Notes: a model not told the origin generated them from the letters alone. Counted from the first letter of the stretch, positions 28,958 through 38,742 are shown. The stretch is 64,000 bases of DNA from Flavobacterium sp. (GCF_027484945.1 NZ_JAIXRZ010000062.1:1-64000), one strand, 5' to 3'. Translations and numbers: made by a program.

Positions 28958-29620
28958 TTAAATTAAATTCTTTAAGGGATTACCTTTTTTTTCTTGAAAC
29001 AAGACATTTAATAATTCTAAAATTACTTCATCACCCATTTCATTTATTTCTCTTCCAATAAAACGAATGGTAGTAAAATCATTTTCCTTTTCTAATAATT
29101 TTCTAGACCTCTTATTATCCTTTGTTAGATGTTCTTTTGTAGAATGAAATTCATAACCATCACATTCAATACAGAAAGTTCTAACTAACTTAGTTTTATT
29201 AAATAAAAATATTCCAAAATCTAAGATGAAATGTTTTTTTTTGGTTGTATCTTCTTGTTCTAAATAATGAACTTTATGTTGAGGTTTTATTTTAATAAAT
29301 TTAGTGTATTTATTAAATCCAAATCCTGAATAGTATATTATTAAGTATTTTTTTTCAAATCTATACTTAAAAGAACTATTAAAATCATTATCACTTTGAT
29401 AATTACCTTCATCATCAAAAAGAAAATCACCTTTATTATTTAATTTATCATAACTAAATGTTAATTTATAATTTTGACTAAAAACTGACATATCATTAAC
29501 AGAATTTATTAAAACATACTCAATAATTTTTAATAAAAATTGTTTTTCAATTGGACTTTCACATAGTTCAATTACTTCATTTATCTTATTTTCTAATTTT
29601 GAATAATAATGACTTAACAT
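28958..29620 (-). CDS. PD-(D/E)XK-type nuclease-like protein (DUF559/Vsr-like)
   Basis: The 220-residue protein has the layout of Vsr/DUF559-type endonucleases: SPIEKQF (E25) near the start, FILDFGIF with D134, then IECDGYEFH with E152 and D154, and KLLEKENDFTTIRFIGREI. This suggests a metal-dependent nuclease fold. It is the last gene of the restriction operon, beginning 1 bp after the hsdR stop, so it is probably made together with the restriction subunit. Whether it cuts DNA with the R-M system, acts as an accessory defence nuclease, or is inactive is unknown. Confidence 0.7.
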   Translation of the reverse strand: MLSHYYSKLENKINEVIELCESPIEKQFLLKIIEYVLINSVNDMSVFSQNYKLTFSYDKLNNKGDFLFDDEGNYQSDNDFNSSFKYRFEKKYLIIYYSGFGFNKYTKFIKIKPQHKVHYLEQEDTTKKKHFILDFGIFLFNKTKLVRTFCIECDGYEFHSTKEHLTKDNKRSRKLLEKENDFTTIRFIGREINEMGDEVILELLNVLFQEKKGNPLKNLI

Positions 29621-29621
29621 T

Positions 29622-32570
29622 TTATAATCCTTTTTGTTTCAAATAATCATTAAACATCACATCAATCAACATCGGTAGGACTTTTGGATTATTGACTTTC
29701 TTATAAAAATCCATTCTGTCAGAATAGTAATCACCGATATAATCACCAAATATTTCTTTGAAATATTCTTTTTTATCATCGTGAGAATTATTCCCCCTCA
29801 CAATAACATCTAATTCATTATTTTTAAATAACTTGGTTCCAACATCTTGAAGACACAATTTATCCCCATCTTTTAAATCCATACCAAACACCTCATTTAT
29901 TCTTTTGATGATTTCAGATAATAGTTCTTTTTCTTCCACACCAATACTTTTAGAACCTGTATCGGACATCGGGTCTAATTCCCCTTTTTTATCCTCTAAC
30001 GATAATTTCTCTTTACCTACGTATTGTATTCGTAATGAGTTCAAATCAATAGTATCGGTGATGGATAATCTTTCCCCTTCTTTTTTTGGTAGTTTTTTGT
30101 TTAGGAACCTCAAAAAGATATAAAGTTTCTCCCATCGTATTTCTGTGAAAGATGATATTTGAGAGATATATGAATACAGACGAATAAATGATTGAATAGT
30201 AGATTTGAACTCTTCTTTGATTTCCTCACTATCCAAATTTCTCCATTTATCTACCACCTCATCAACGATTGAATGTAGTTTCTCATCTGTATCTGTTTTT
30301 CTATAAAACTCCTCACAGAAATCGTTTATTTTATTTTGATTGAATAATTGGAATGTCTCAACCTTGTATTCCAAATCATAAAGTTTATCAGGGTCAGTTT
30401 CACCGGTTAATTCTGTGGTGGTATAGAATGGTTGAAATGAGGTTATAATGTCCTCTGTTTCATTTACAAAGTCCAAAACAAAAGTTTCTGTCTTACCTGA
30501 TTTTGTCCTGTTTAGTCTTGATAGTGTCTGGACACACTGAACTCCCCCTAATTTTTTATTTACATACATAGAACACAACATAGGTTCGTCAAACCCTGTT
30601 TGGAATTTATTGGAAACAATCAAAATTCTATATCTTGGGTCTTTGAAAGACGATGGAATATCAGTTCCAACCATTCCGTTAGAGTTGTTTAATGATACTT
30701 CGGTATTCTCAATCCCGTTATGAAAAATTGTTCCACTAAAACCAACTAAACAAGAATAGGGAAGGTTTTTTTGTTTCATTTGTTTCACCATCTCCTCTTG
30801 AAATAAAACACAAAGTTTTCTTGAACTTACAACCACCATACTTCTTCCTTTTCCTTCCAATTCTTTTGATGTTTTATTTACAAAGTGTTCCAAAATGATA
30901 GAAACTTTTTGTCGTATTACTTCGGGGTGATTATCTACATAATTCACCAACTCCCTTTTAACCTTTCCTTCCGGAAGTTCTATATCTTCTTTTCCTTCTT
31001 TTTGTAGAACTTTGAAGTATCTTTTATATGTCGTATAATTACTTAATACATCTAATGTGAAACCCTCGTGAATAGATTGTTTCATCGTATAAGAATGGAA
31101 TGGGACAAATGTTCCTTCCGGTGTTTTTCTTCCAAAAAGTTCAAGGGTTTTGTTTTTTGGTGTTCCTGTAAAACCAAAAAAACTAATATGATTTTGTTTT
31201 CCTCTACTTTCTATCTCCTCACGGATTAAATCTTCATAAGTATAATCAGTATCTTCGTCATCGTCAATCTCTTTGGATAAAGATTTTTTTAGATGTTTGG
31301 AACTTTCCCCACTTTGAGAAGAATGGACTTCATCTACAATTACACCAAAAGTATTTCCTTTAAGTTTTGAAATTGTCTCAGATATGACCGGGAATTTTTG
31401 GATTGTGGTAATAATAATATCTTTACCTTTTTCCAAATACTCTTTTAATTGGGATGAATTTATATCTACCGGATTAACAACTCCGTCTGTTTGTTGTAAG
31501 TCCTTTAATGTCTTTTGTAATTGTTTGTCTAAAACCTTTCTGTCCGTAATAACGATGATAGTATCAAATAACCTCTTTTTATCCTCTTTATTACGATAAA
31601 GTGAGGTTAAGGTATGAGACAACCATCCGATACTATAACTCTTCCCTGAACCGGTTGTATGTTGTATTAAGTAGTTGTGTCCGACACCTTCTTTTTTTAT
31701 TGTATTTTGAAGATTTCTTATCACTTCCAATTGGTGAAATCTTGGAAAAATTAAAACCTTGAATTTGGTTTCAACCACCTTTCCTTGTTTATCGTCCCAA
31801 TCTCTATCTTTTTCTTCTACAACAACTAAATAATTTTGGATAATGTCTAATAGTGAGTTGGGGGTCAATATTTCGTTCCACAGGAATTCGGTTCTGTAAT
31901 CACCATCAACTATTGGATTTGAAATTCCTTTGTTATATGGTAAGAATTTTGTTTTTGAACCTTTTAATTGGGAAGTCATACTTACCAGGTCATTATCAAT
32001 ACAAAAATGGACGAAACATCGTTGGAAGTTTAATAATGGTTCCTTCGGGTCTCTGTCGTGTTTATATTGATATTCAGAGTTTTTGATGTTCTGTCCGGTA
32101 AGTTGGTTTTTTAGTTCCATCATGATAATTGGAATACCATTTAAGAACAAAACCATATCAATTGAGTTTTTATTTCTGTTGGAGTAGTATAACTGACGAA
32201 CCACCACAAATCTATTCTTTTGGTGTAGGTCAATATGGTCTTGGTTCATTCCACTTTTTGGTTCAAAATAAACCAAGTCAAAAGAACAACCACGAGTAGA
32301 AAGACCTTTTCGGAGAGTTTCAACAATACCTCTTTTTCCGATTGTGTCGTTTATGGTTTTACATAAATGACTATCTGTTGAACTATCAAATTGGGAATAC
32401 AATTTGTCGTATTCTTCCGGTTGGGTGTCTTTAATAAAACCTATAACATCCTCTATGATTAAACATAAGTCCTTATCATATTCGGTGTATAATTTTGAGG
32501 TATAACCTTGATTATTGAGGGATTTTTCTATCCACTCCTCAAATCTATATTCTGATAGTTTTTTACTCAT
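29622..32570 (-). CDS. hsdR: Type I restriction enzyme, R subunit
   Basis: The 982-residue subunit cleaves DNA after ATP-driven translocation. It has the N-terminal nuclease motif D138 (IDMVLFLNGIP) and E152-L-K154, Walker A at about 306-311 (TGSGKS), a DEAD-like box VDEVHSS, motif III FFGFTGTPKN, and a late helicase segment TGFDEPMLCSMYVNKKLGG with QTLSRLNRT. All catalytic residues I would expect are present. It is separated from hsdS by a small unknown gene and is followed by a second nuclease-like gene. Confidence 0.96.
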   Translation of the reverse strand: MSKKLSEYRFEEWIEKSLNNQGYTSKLYTEYDKDLCLIIEDVIGFIKDTQPEEYDKLYSQFDSSTDSHLCKTINDTIGKRGIVETLRKGLSTRGCSFDLVYFEPKSGMNQDHIDLHQKNRFVVVRQLYYSNRNKNSIDMVLFLNGIPIIMMELKNQLTGQNIKNSEYQYKHDRDPKEPLLNFQRCFVHFCIDNDLVSMTSQLKGSKTKFLPYNKGISNPIVDGDYRTEFLWNEILTPNSLLDIIQNYLVVVEEKDRDWDDKQGKVVETKFKVLIFPRFHQLEVIRNLQNTIKKEGVGHNYLIQHTTGSGKSYSIGWLSHTLTSLYRNKEDKKRLFDTIIVITDRKVLDKQLQKTLKDLQQTDGVVNPVDINSSQLKEYLEKGKDIIITTIQKFPVISETISKLKGNTFGVIVDEVHSSQSGESSKHLKKSLSKEIDDDEDTDYTYEDLIREEIESRGKQNHISFFGFTGTPKNKTLELFGRKTPEGTFVPFHSYTMKQSIHEGFTLDVLSNYTTYKRYFKVLQKEGKEDIELPEGKVKRELVNYVDNHPEVIRQKVSIILEHFVNKTSKELEGKGRSMVVVSSRKLCVLFQEEMVKQMKQKNLPYSCLVGFSGTIFHNGIENTEVSLNNSNGMVGTDIPSSFKDPRYRILIVSNKFQTGFDEPMLCSMYVNKKLGGVQCVQTLSRLNRTKSGKTETFVLDFVNETEDIITSFQPFYTTTELTGETDPDKLYDLEYKVETFQLFNQNKINDFCEEFYRKTDTDEKLHSIVDEVVDKWRNLDSEEIKEEFKSTIQSFIRLYSYISQISSFTEIRWEKLYIFLRFLNKKLPKKEGERLSITDTIDLNSLRIQYVGKEKLSLEDKKGELDPMSDTGSKSIGVEEKELLSEIIKRINEVFGMDLKDGDKLCLQDVGTKLFKNNELDVIVRGNNSHDDKKEYFKEIFGDYIGDYYSDRMDFYKKVNNPKVLPMLIDVMFNDYLKQKGL

Positions 32571-32586
32571 TATATACTAAGGTTAT

Positions 32587-33036
32587 TTATTTGTAGATTT
32601 TAAAACATTCAATAAATTCATTCTCAAATATAGGTTTGTTAAACTCTTCAACCTCACCATTTACTTTTATAATGAATATTTCATAATTAGGTTTCATATC
32701 TTCCATCATTCCTGATATAGAGAAACGATATGATAAAATACTATCATCTTTACCTTTTAAAATAGTCCAAGAACCATATTCTGAACCTTTGTATGGTAAT
32801 GAATAACAGAGAATGAAATATCTTTCTGTAAAGAATTTTTCTAAGGTTTCTTTTTGTTTTTCAGTTTTTACTAATTGGGACAACTCATTATTTAAAAAAT
32901 CTATTAGTTCCACTTTTGGTTTAAAATATTCATTTCCACTATGAATAATAATTTTTTCACCTGTGAAACGATGTGTTGTTTCTTTTCTAGTATATTTTGG
33001 GTTAATAACTTCGTATAATAAATTGATTTTATACAT
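32587..33036 (-). CDS. Unknown protein between hsdS and hsdR
   Basis: The 149-residue soluble protein, rich in charged and aromatic residues, has no motif I recognise. It begins 15 bp after hsdS and ends 16 bp before hsdR, with the same codon bias as the rest of the operon, so it is translated with them. Candidates are an anti-restriction or control factor or a passenger gene. I cannot choose among them from the sequence. Confidence 0.7.
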   Translation of the reverse strand: MYKINLLYEVINPKYTRKETTHRFTGEKIIIHSGNEYFKPKVELIDFLNNELSQLVKTEKQKETLEKFFTERYFILCYSLPYKGSEYGSWTILKGKDDSILSYRFSISGMMEDMKPNYEIFIIKVNGEVEEFNKPIFENEFIECFKIYK

Positions 33037-33051
33037 ATATTAAAAATAATA

Positions 33052-34371
33052 TTAAACAACCTTTATTTTACCGGTGATTACCTCAGAAATAAGAGATTGT
33101 CGGTATTCTTTTAATAACTCTATTTTCTTTTGTTCCATCGAAACCAAATCATCAATTTCTTTGGTATGTGTATCCAAATAATCAACGATTTCTTGTTGTT
33201 CTTGAATGTTTGGAAATGATATTTTGAAGTTTTTAATATTTTCCCCCGTCAATCCTTCTCTATTACCTCCTGTTTGGAAATAATCAACTTGTGTTTGTCC
33301 TACTTTTGATTGAAGAATATAATTCAAGAAAAACGGGGAAAGTTTCTCCTTTTTTGTTCTAATAATACATACGTGTTGATTTACATTCATTTCATCTTCA
33401 TTTAATACAACACAACATCTCCCAATAGAACCACCTGTTATGTTAAGTAATAAATCATTAAAAATGACTTTACTACCACTCATTCCTATATGAGTTTCAT
33501 TAGTTATTCTACTAACATCATCCAATCTAAGTCCATTAAAATGGACGTTTTGACTTCTTATGAAAATAACCCCTTCATCAACATAAACCTCACTTCCACC
33601 TCTTGGGGTAATTCCTGAACCAACTTTATTCACGTAATATCGTAAAGTGGTATTATTCCAAATCTCGGGTATTTCTCCAATCCATTCCACACCACTATCT
33701 TTCATCTTCACATTAGGGTTTAGTCCTTTGGTGATTACTTGATTGATAAGTGTGGTTCTTTGTTCTTTTAATAGTTCTACCTTTCTTTGTTTGGTTGAAA
33801 TGAGTTTGTCAATAATGGTGGTTTTCTCGTCAAGGTAATTAACGATTTGTTCTTGTTCTTGGATTGGGGGAAGTATAGTATTGAAATTCCTAATTAAAGA
33901 AATTGATACCCCACCAATCAAACCACTTAATGATGAGTGAAATTGTAATTGAAAAAGAGGTGTTTGAATATAGTAATATTGAAATTTACTATTTGTTTTA
34001 GGTTCAAAACAACATAGTTTATTTACAAAATATACATCTTGTTCTAAATACCCCATTTTTTTTCCTGAACTACCACCTTCAATACATATGAGAAACGAAC
34101 CTTTTTTACCCAACTTAAAAGAGGTGTTTGATTTTGGTATTCTTAATCCATTATCATATTCTATACTCTGTGAGTTATAATCAATATCTTTGGTGGAGAC
34201 ATATGGTATATCATCTATATTTGAACTATCAAATAATTCTTTTTGATTATCGTTCAAACTACTCCCATTATATAAATTTGAGATGTATTTAAGTTTAATT
34301 AAATCCCAATTTTCAGGAATATCTCCAATCCATTCCACACCGGAAGGTTTATATGAATTATATTGTTCCAT
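33052..34371 (-). CDS. hsdS: Type I restriction enzyme, S (specificity) subunit
   Basis: The 439-residue protein has two target recognition domains. Each begins with a YKPSGVEWIGDIPENW-like signature (residues about 8-24, and SGVEWIGEIPEIW about 225), and each is followed by a conserved coiled-coil spacer (YLDEKTTIIDKLI, YLDTHTKEIDDLV, then EQRTTLINQVITKG). The two spacers are themselves repeats. The ATG overlaps the stop of the upstream DUF5655 gene by one base (TGATG), so it is translated by reinitiation. The recognised sequence cannot be read off. Confidence 0.93.
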   Translation of the reverse strand: MEQYNSYKPSGVEWIGDIPENWDLIKLKYISNLYNGSSLNDNQKELFDSSNIDDIPYVSTKDIDYNSQSIEYDNGLRIPKSNTSFKLGKKGSFLICIEGGSSGKKMGYLEQDVYFVNKLCCFEPKTNSKFQYYYIQTPLFQLQFHSSLSGLIGGVSISLIRNFNTILPPIQEQEQIVNYLDEKTTIIDKLISTKQRKVELLKEQRTTLINQVITKGLNPNVKMKDSGVEWIGEIPEIWNNTTLRYYVNKVGSGITPRGGSEVYVDEGVIFIRSQNVHFNGLRLDDVSRITNETHIGMSGSKVIFNDLLLNITGGSIGRCCVVLNEDEMNVNQHVCIIRTKKEKLSPFFLNYILQSKVGQTQVDYFQTGGNREGLTGENIKNFKISFPNIQEQQEIVDYLDTHTKEIDDLVSMEQKKIELLKEYRQSLISEVITGKIKVV

Positions 34372-35294
34372 CAGTCCTGTTTTTTATAAGATTGGGTTAT
34401 TAAAAACATAACATAATCCAACTCATCATTTGGACTTAATCTTAATTCATAATCACCATTACCCCAGTGTCCTTGACTACTCATATCTTTTGTTAAATTC
34501 TTGGGGTCGTCTAATTGTCCTTTCTTCAAATTAACCAATATTCTCAAATGGTCTGTGTAAAATACAACATCACAGAATGGTCTTTTCTTTCTAAATCCTA
34601 TGTATTCTTTTCGTGGTATTATTTCAACCTCTCCAAGATTTAATATTCTATCTTTAAGTTCGTTGTATAAATCCACAACTTTTTCATCCCGTCTAACATT
34701 TTTCTTGAAATGGTATTCTTCGGTATAAACTTTAACCTCTTTTGATACTTGATTAACAACATTTGATTTATCGTCTGATATAGTTGAAATACTTTCGTCC
34801 GATGTCGTCTTGTGTTGAACCAATCCAATCATATTGTTTTCATACTTCTTAACTTCCCACAATTCAAATGGAACATCCTTAAAGTTAATGGAGTGTTTTT
34901 GGTATTCGGTAAAGTGTGGTGATACAAATATGACCTTTGATTGTGTCCAATCAATATCATCTCGTTTTAATAACCCTCCACAATTTTCATTATATTCAAG
35001 TATGAAGTCAGATTTATTGTTTAACATTAAAGACATATAGGTATATCCTTGGTCTATGACTGAAAAGTTCCGGTCTTTTTTGTATTCAATAATAACGAAA
35101 GATTTGTTTTCACTATCGTATCCAAGAGTATCAATACGGAAACTCTTTATAGAGAACTCCGATTTAACAAATTGTAGATTAAATAATTCTTCCAAGTTCT
35201 TTTCAAACAGAACTTGTATTTCCTTTTCCAAATCAAATTTGATGTTGGAAACAGGTTTTAATTTTGTCTTGTCTTGTATGGAGTATAGTTTCAT
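34371..35294 (-). CDS. DUF5655 family nuclease-like protein
   Basis: The 307-residue protein has an N-terminal half like the DUF5655/NucS-like family with a possible PD-(D/E)XK core: D55 in FRIDTLGYD and E70-Y-K72 in VIIEYKKDRN. The C-terminal quarter has the DUF5655 repeat-like region (PFCDVVFYTDHLRI, VNLKKGQLDDP, GHWGNGDYEL). Its ATG overlaps the hsdM stop by one base and its stop overlaps the hsdS start by one base, so it lies within the core R-M operon. Such genes are frequent beside type I systems, but the function is not established. Confidence 0.78.
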   Translation of the reverse strand: MKLYSIQDKTKLKPVSNIKFDLEKEIQVLFEKNLEELFNLQFVKSEFSIKSFRIDTLGYDSENKSFVIIEYKKDRNFSVIDQGYTYMSLMLNNKSDFILEYNENCGGLLKRDDIDWTQSKVIFVSPHFTEYQKHSINFKDVPFELWEVKKYENNMIGLVQHKTTSDESISTISDDKSNVVNQVSKEVKVYTEEYHFKKNVRRDEKVVDLYNELKDRILNLGEVEIIPRKEYIGFRKKRPFCDVVFYTDHLRILVNLKKGQLDDPKNLTKDMSSQGHWGNGDYELRLSPNDELDYVMFLITQSYKKQD

Positions 35295-36997
35295 TATTTA
35301 ACCAATTCATTCATTAAACCATCACTCTCTTTTTCCAACTCCAATAAATCTTTTAACACATCCTGAAACGAACGGAGTGGAGTGTATTTGTAGAAGTATT
35401 TGGTAAAGTTAATTTCATAACCCACCTGTGTTTTGTCCTTATCCACCCAAGAATTTGGAAGATGTGGTTTAACCTCTTTTTCAAAATAATCATCAATATC
35501 AACATCAAGTGGTATTCTTTCAGTATCTCTTAATGAACCATCAGGTTTAAGATTTCCTTTTTTATCCATAACCACTTTACCATCTTGAACCAAAGGTTGT
35601 TCTATGGTAAGTTTTTTGTATCCAAAATACTCGTTGGAATAAATTTTGGAGATTTCATTTTCTTTGAAGTCCTCATATACTTTAAGGATGTAATTTCTTC
35701 CCTGTTCTGATATTTCTTTTCTCTTGTTCCCCAAAGATTTTTTGAGTGGTCTAAAATAGTTTGAACCATCTATGAGTTGAATTTTACCTCGTCTCTCTTT
35801 TGATTTTTTCTTACCTAAAATCCATAGGTAGGTTGTAATACCTGTGTTGAAGAAAAGTTGGTCGGGAAGTTGAACGATACATTCTAACCAGTCATTTTCA
35901 ATAATCCATCTTCTTATTTCACTCTCACCGGAACCACTATCACCACTAAAAAGAGGGGAACCATTAAATACAATACCAATACGGGAATTATTGTCCTTGA
36001 ACTTTGAGATTAGATGTTGAAGGAATAACAAAGAACCATCAGAACTTCTTGGTGTTCCCACCGAAAATCTACCATTTGGATTTTGACTTTCAGTTTTTAC
36101 AAAATCTTCTTCCGACTTCCACGAAACACCGAATGGGGGGTTCGTAATTTGATAATCAAACTTTTTATCAATAAATTTATCATCGGATAATGAAGACCCC
36201 AATTTAATATTGTCCGGGTTCTCTCCTGTAATCAAAAAGTCAGATTTACAGATTGAGTATGTTTGGGGGTTAAGTTCCTGACCGAATAGATTTATTATAA
36301 CCTTATCTGACATATTTTCTTCAACCCATCTTTTCCCAAGTGTTAATATACCACCTGTCCCACAACAACAATCAAAAATGGAACGGATAAGTCCATCACC
36401 TTTTAGATTGTCTTTACTTCCGGACATAACCAAAGAAACAAGTAATGATATAATATCTCTCGGGGTGTAATGTTCCCCTGATGTTTCATTACTCATCTCA
36501 GAGAATTTACGTAATAATTCCTCAAATATCATCCCCATCGTATGATTATCTACCACGTTCGGGTGAAAATCAACTTCCGATAGTTTATCAATTAAAATAT
36601 AGAGTTTGTTATTTTTTAATAGTTTTTCAACCGGTTTATCCAATTGGAAGTTTTCCAAAATTTCAAAGACATTTTGTGAATATCCGTTGATGTAATTATT
36701 AAAGTTAATTTTAAGACCTGATGTGTCCCCCTTTAATCTGTTCAAATCATAATTTGAATGATTAAAGAACACCAATCCTGTTTTCTTCTTGATGATGGGT
36801 GAGATATCATCAATATCATTTTTAAGTTGTTGGTATAGTGATATTACTTCCTCCTTGTGGGGTTCAATAATACAATCTAATCTTCGTAATACTATAAATG
36901 GAATTATTACATCTCCATATTCGTGAGGTTTGAATAAACCTCTTAATACATCATCACAGATGTTCCATATAAGAGAAGATACTTCTTGGTGTTTCAT
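35294..36997 (-). CDS. hsdM: Type I restriction enzyme, M (methylase) subunit
   Basis: The 567-residue N6-adenine methylase has the SAM-binding motif I as DCCCGTGGIL (CCC in place of the usual PAC), and the catalytic motif IV NPPFGVSW. An N-terminal helical domain (VSSLIWNICDDVLRG) fits HsdM, and a C-terminal tail contains the region that docks HsdS. It is the first gene of the operon hsdM-DUF5655-hsdS-unknown-hsdR-nuclease, all on the minus strand. With hsdS and hsdR it should make a full R2M2S complex. Confidence 0.95.
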   Translation of the reverse strand: MKHQEVSSLIWNICDDVLRGLFKPHEYGDVIIPFIVLRRLDCIIEPHKEEVISLYQQLKNDIDDISPIIKKKTGLVFFNHSNYDLNRLKGDTSGLKINFNNYINGYSQNVFEILENFQLDKPVEKLLKNNKLYILIDKLSEVDFHPNVVDNHTMGMIFEELLRKFSEMSNETSGEHYTPRDIISLLVSLVMSGSKDNLKGDGLIRSIFDCCCGTGGILTLGKRWVEENMSDKVIINLFGQELNPQTYSICKSDFLITGENPDNIKLGSSLSDDKFIDKKFDYQITNPPFGVSWKSEEDFVKTESQNPNGRFSVGTPRSSDGSLLFLQHLISKFKDNNSRIGIVFNGSPLFSGDSGSGESEIRRWIIENDWLECIVQLPDQLFFNTGITTYLWILGKKKSKERRGKIQLIDGSNYFRPLKKSLGNKRKEISEQGRNYILKVYEDFKENEISKIYSNEYFGYKKLTIEQPLVQDGKVVMDKKGNLKPDGSLRDTERIPLDVDIDDYFEKEVKPHLPNSWVDKDKTQVGYEINFTKYFYKYTPLRSFQDVLKDLLELEKESDGLMNELVK

Positions 36998-37075
36998 TTT
37001 TAATATTTTAATGAAACAAAAATATACATAAAAAATCTAATATCCCAGAGTTAAATTATGTAAGATTATTTCTAA

Positions 37076-37603
37076 CTACAAAATCCACCAATTTATCTCC
37101 CGCGAATTATAATATACTTCCTTAATAATATAGTTTTCAAGGGTATAATCGTCTGTTTTAGAATATATCTTTACTGAATATACAAAACCTTCGTCCCATA
37201 GTAAATCAACGGATTTAGTGAGGTCAGAATAGTTGGTTGATGTTTTGAGTAAGATATGTATGTGTGGTCTGTCTTTTTTCTCTATAACATAAAATACTCT
37301 TTCAACATCTACAACACTCTTTAATCTATTAATAAATCGTTCAGTCAGTTTATTGATATGTCTTTTTGTTAGTATTTCTCTTGTTGTTAATGTTATGAAG
37401 TAGTTATATTCCTGTTCTTTTAGGAAGTGTTTTAATGATGTTTTATATAAATCATTCTTGATATATGATGGAGTTTTATTTAATTCGTTTTCAAGTTTTT
37501 TTCTCAACCGGTAGTTTCTTTGGTTGGTTCTGTTCTGATGTTTTCTTCTTTCTTTGTATTTGACTTCTTCTTCAATTGTTTTTATCTTTTTATTCCTTCC
37601 CAT
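37076..37603 (-). CDS. HUH-type replication initiator-like protein (Rep_1-like)
   Basis: The 175-residue protein has a Lys/Arg-rich start and then the three motifs of HUH endonucleases: motif 1 YFITLTT (68-74), motif 2 RPHIHILL with the HUH pair H114 and H116, and motif 3 YIIK with Y158 as candidate nucleophile and K161. The pattern resembles pC194/pUB110-type rolling-circle initiators, though the protein is shorter than most (about 230-310). It stands between hsdM and the unknown genes with its own hairpin 27 bp upstream. Activity is inferred from motifs only. Confidence 0.75.
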   Translation of the reverse strand: MGRNKKIKTIEEEVKYKERRKHQNRTNQRNYRLRKKLENELNKTPSYIKNDLYKTSLKHFLKEQEYNYFITLTTREILTKRHINKLTERFINRLKSVVDVERVFYVIEKKDRPHIHILLKTSTNYSDLTKSVDLLWDEGFVYSVKIYSKTDDYTLENYIIKEVYYNSREINWWIL

Positions 37604-37629
37604 ATTTATTGATTACTATGTTTATAGAT

Positions 37630-37657
37630 GGGGATATTCTTATCAAGTGATGTCCCC
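37630..37657 (-). other. Candidate rolling-circle origin (dso) hairpin with CTTGATA loop
   Basis: Arms GGGGATAT (37630-37637) and ATGTCCCC (37650-37657) pair over 8 bp with one G-T wobble, leaving a 12-base loop. On the minus strand, the Rep coding strand, the loop reads CACTTGATAAGA. CTTG|ATA is the nick sequence of pC194-type plasmids and of phiX174. The hairpin starts 27 bp upstream of the HUH gene. A second small inverted repeat (GACTA / TAGTC, 37658-37675) lies beside it. Confidence 0.6.
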
Positions 37658-37854
37658 GACTACATATAAATAGTCCAATTAGAAAAAAAGTAAATTTATT
37701 TTGATTTTTTTTTCGTCCGGGAAGTATTGTAAATAAAGGGATTGTTGTTTTTTTTGAAAAAAACTTCATTTTTTTTTGATTACTCCCCTTGACTATGAAT
37801 TTTATTTCACCTATTCATTTCACATATAAAATTATTAACTAAAAAAATTAAAGT

Positions 37855-38154
37855 ATGGAAGTAAAATTATTGACGAACGGACAAAGTGAGATTAAAAAAA
37901 TTTCAATTAAAACATTAAAAAAATTAAGTGATTATAATTTTGGGAAACTTAATAGAAATATTGATATTGATGTTTTAGAAAAGGTTTATAAAATTAAAAA
38001 ATTTAATAAAGTAGAATTACAGACCATTTTAATACATCATCATTTTATGGGAAAATTAACTAAACCACATTATAGATGTTGGGTAAAGGTTCAAGGTTTG
38101 AATATTTTAGGTTTTCAAGATATTTTCATAAATCAGTGGGAAGAGTTAAAATAA
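37855..38154 (+). CDS. Unknown small basic protein
   Basis: The 99-residue, lysine-rich, very AT-rich gene starts a plus-strand cassette of four genes. There is a plausible A/G-rich site upstream of the ATG. It has no recognisable domain. The pattern KLTKPHYRCWVKVQG is conserved-looking, but I cannot place it. Its gene ends 42 bp before the next one. Confidence 0.55.
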   Translation: MEVKLLTNGQSEIKKISIKTLKKLSDYNFGKLNRNIDIDVLEKVYKIKKFNKVELQTILIHHHFMGKLTKPHYRCWVKVQGLNILGFQDIFINQWEELK

Positions 38155-38196
38155 AATTATATTATTAAGTTTGTAAATTAAAAAAAAATAGAAATT

Positions 38197-38619
38197 ATGA
38201 AATTACAAGAATTAAAAAAAGTTGAAACAATTGAGGATTTTAGAGAAACCTTATTAAAATTATTTGTCTCAAATCCTGAAAAAAGAGAGATTTACTTAAA
38301 ACCAACACTTCTTTCTGAATTTTATTCGGAAATGAATAAAAGACCATTCTATTATTCAGTTGATAAAATTAATTCCTTAACTGATTTTTATAGATTGGAT
38401 TGTATGGGTATGGTTAAAATTAAAGACAAGAAATTCCAAACAACCGATAATGTGTGGGATTTGAATGAAGAAGAAATAATGAATTTAGAAATTGTTGAAG
38501 ATAATAATGAATTTATAAGTAAGGTTAAAAATTCATCTTGGTTTATGATTGGAAATGGAAAACCAAATATGATACTTCAAAATATATGTAGTGGTGATTT
38601 TATTAGAAATAATAAATAA
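38197..38619 (+). CDS. Unknown soluble protein
   Basis: The 140-residue acidic protein shows mixed helices and strands, with the segment SVDKINSLTDFYRLDCMGM in the middle. No family is recognised. It follows the 99-residue gene on the same strand by 42 bp and precedes the two membrane proteins. An element-specific role is likely but untestable here. Confidence 0.55.
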   Translation: MKLQELKKVETIEDFRETLLKLFVSNPEKREIYLKPTLLSEFYSEMNKRPFYYSVDKINSLTDFYRLDCMGMVKIKDKKFQTTDNVWDLNEEEIMNLEIVEDNNEFISKVKNSSWFMIGNGKPNMILQNICSGDFIRNNK

Positions 38620-38742
38620 GAATTGGAGTTGTTATATAATTAGTTATAATTAATTTTATAACAGAAAACTTATAATTCTATTGTGATTTTTTTAATTTTG
38701 AAGTTAATTTTAGTTTGTATGTTAAATTAATACGATTTATAA

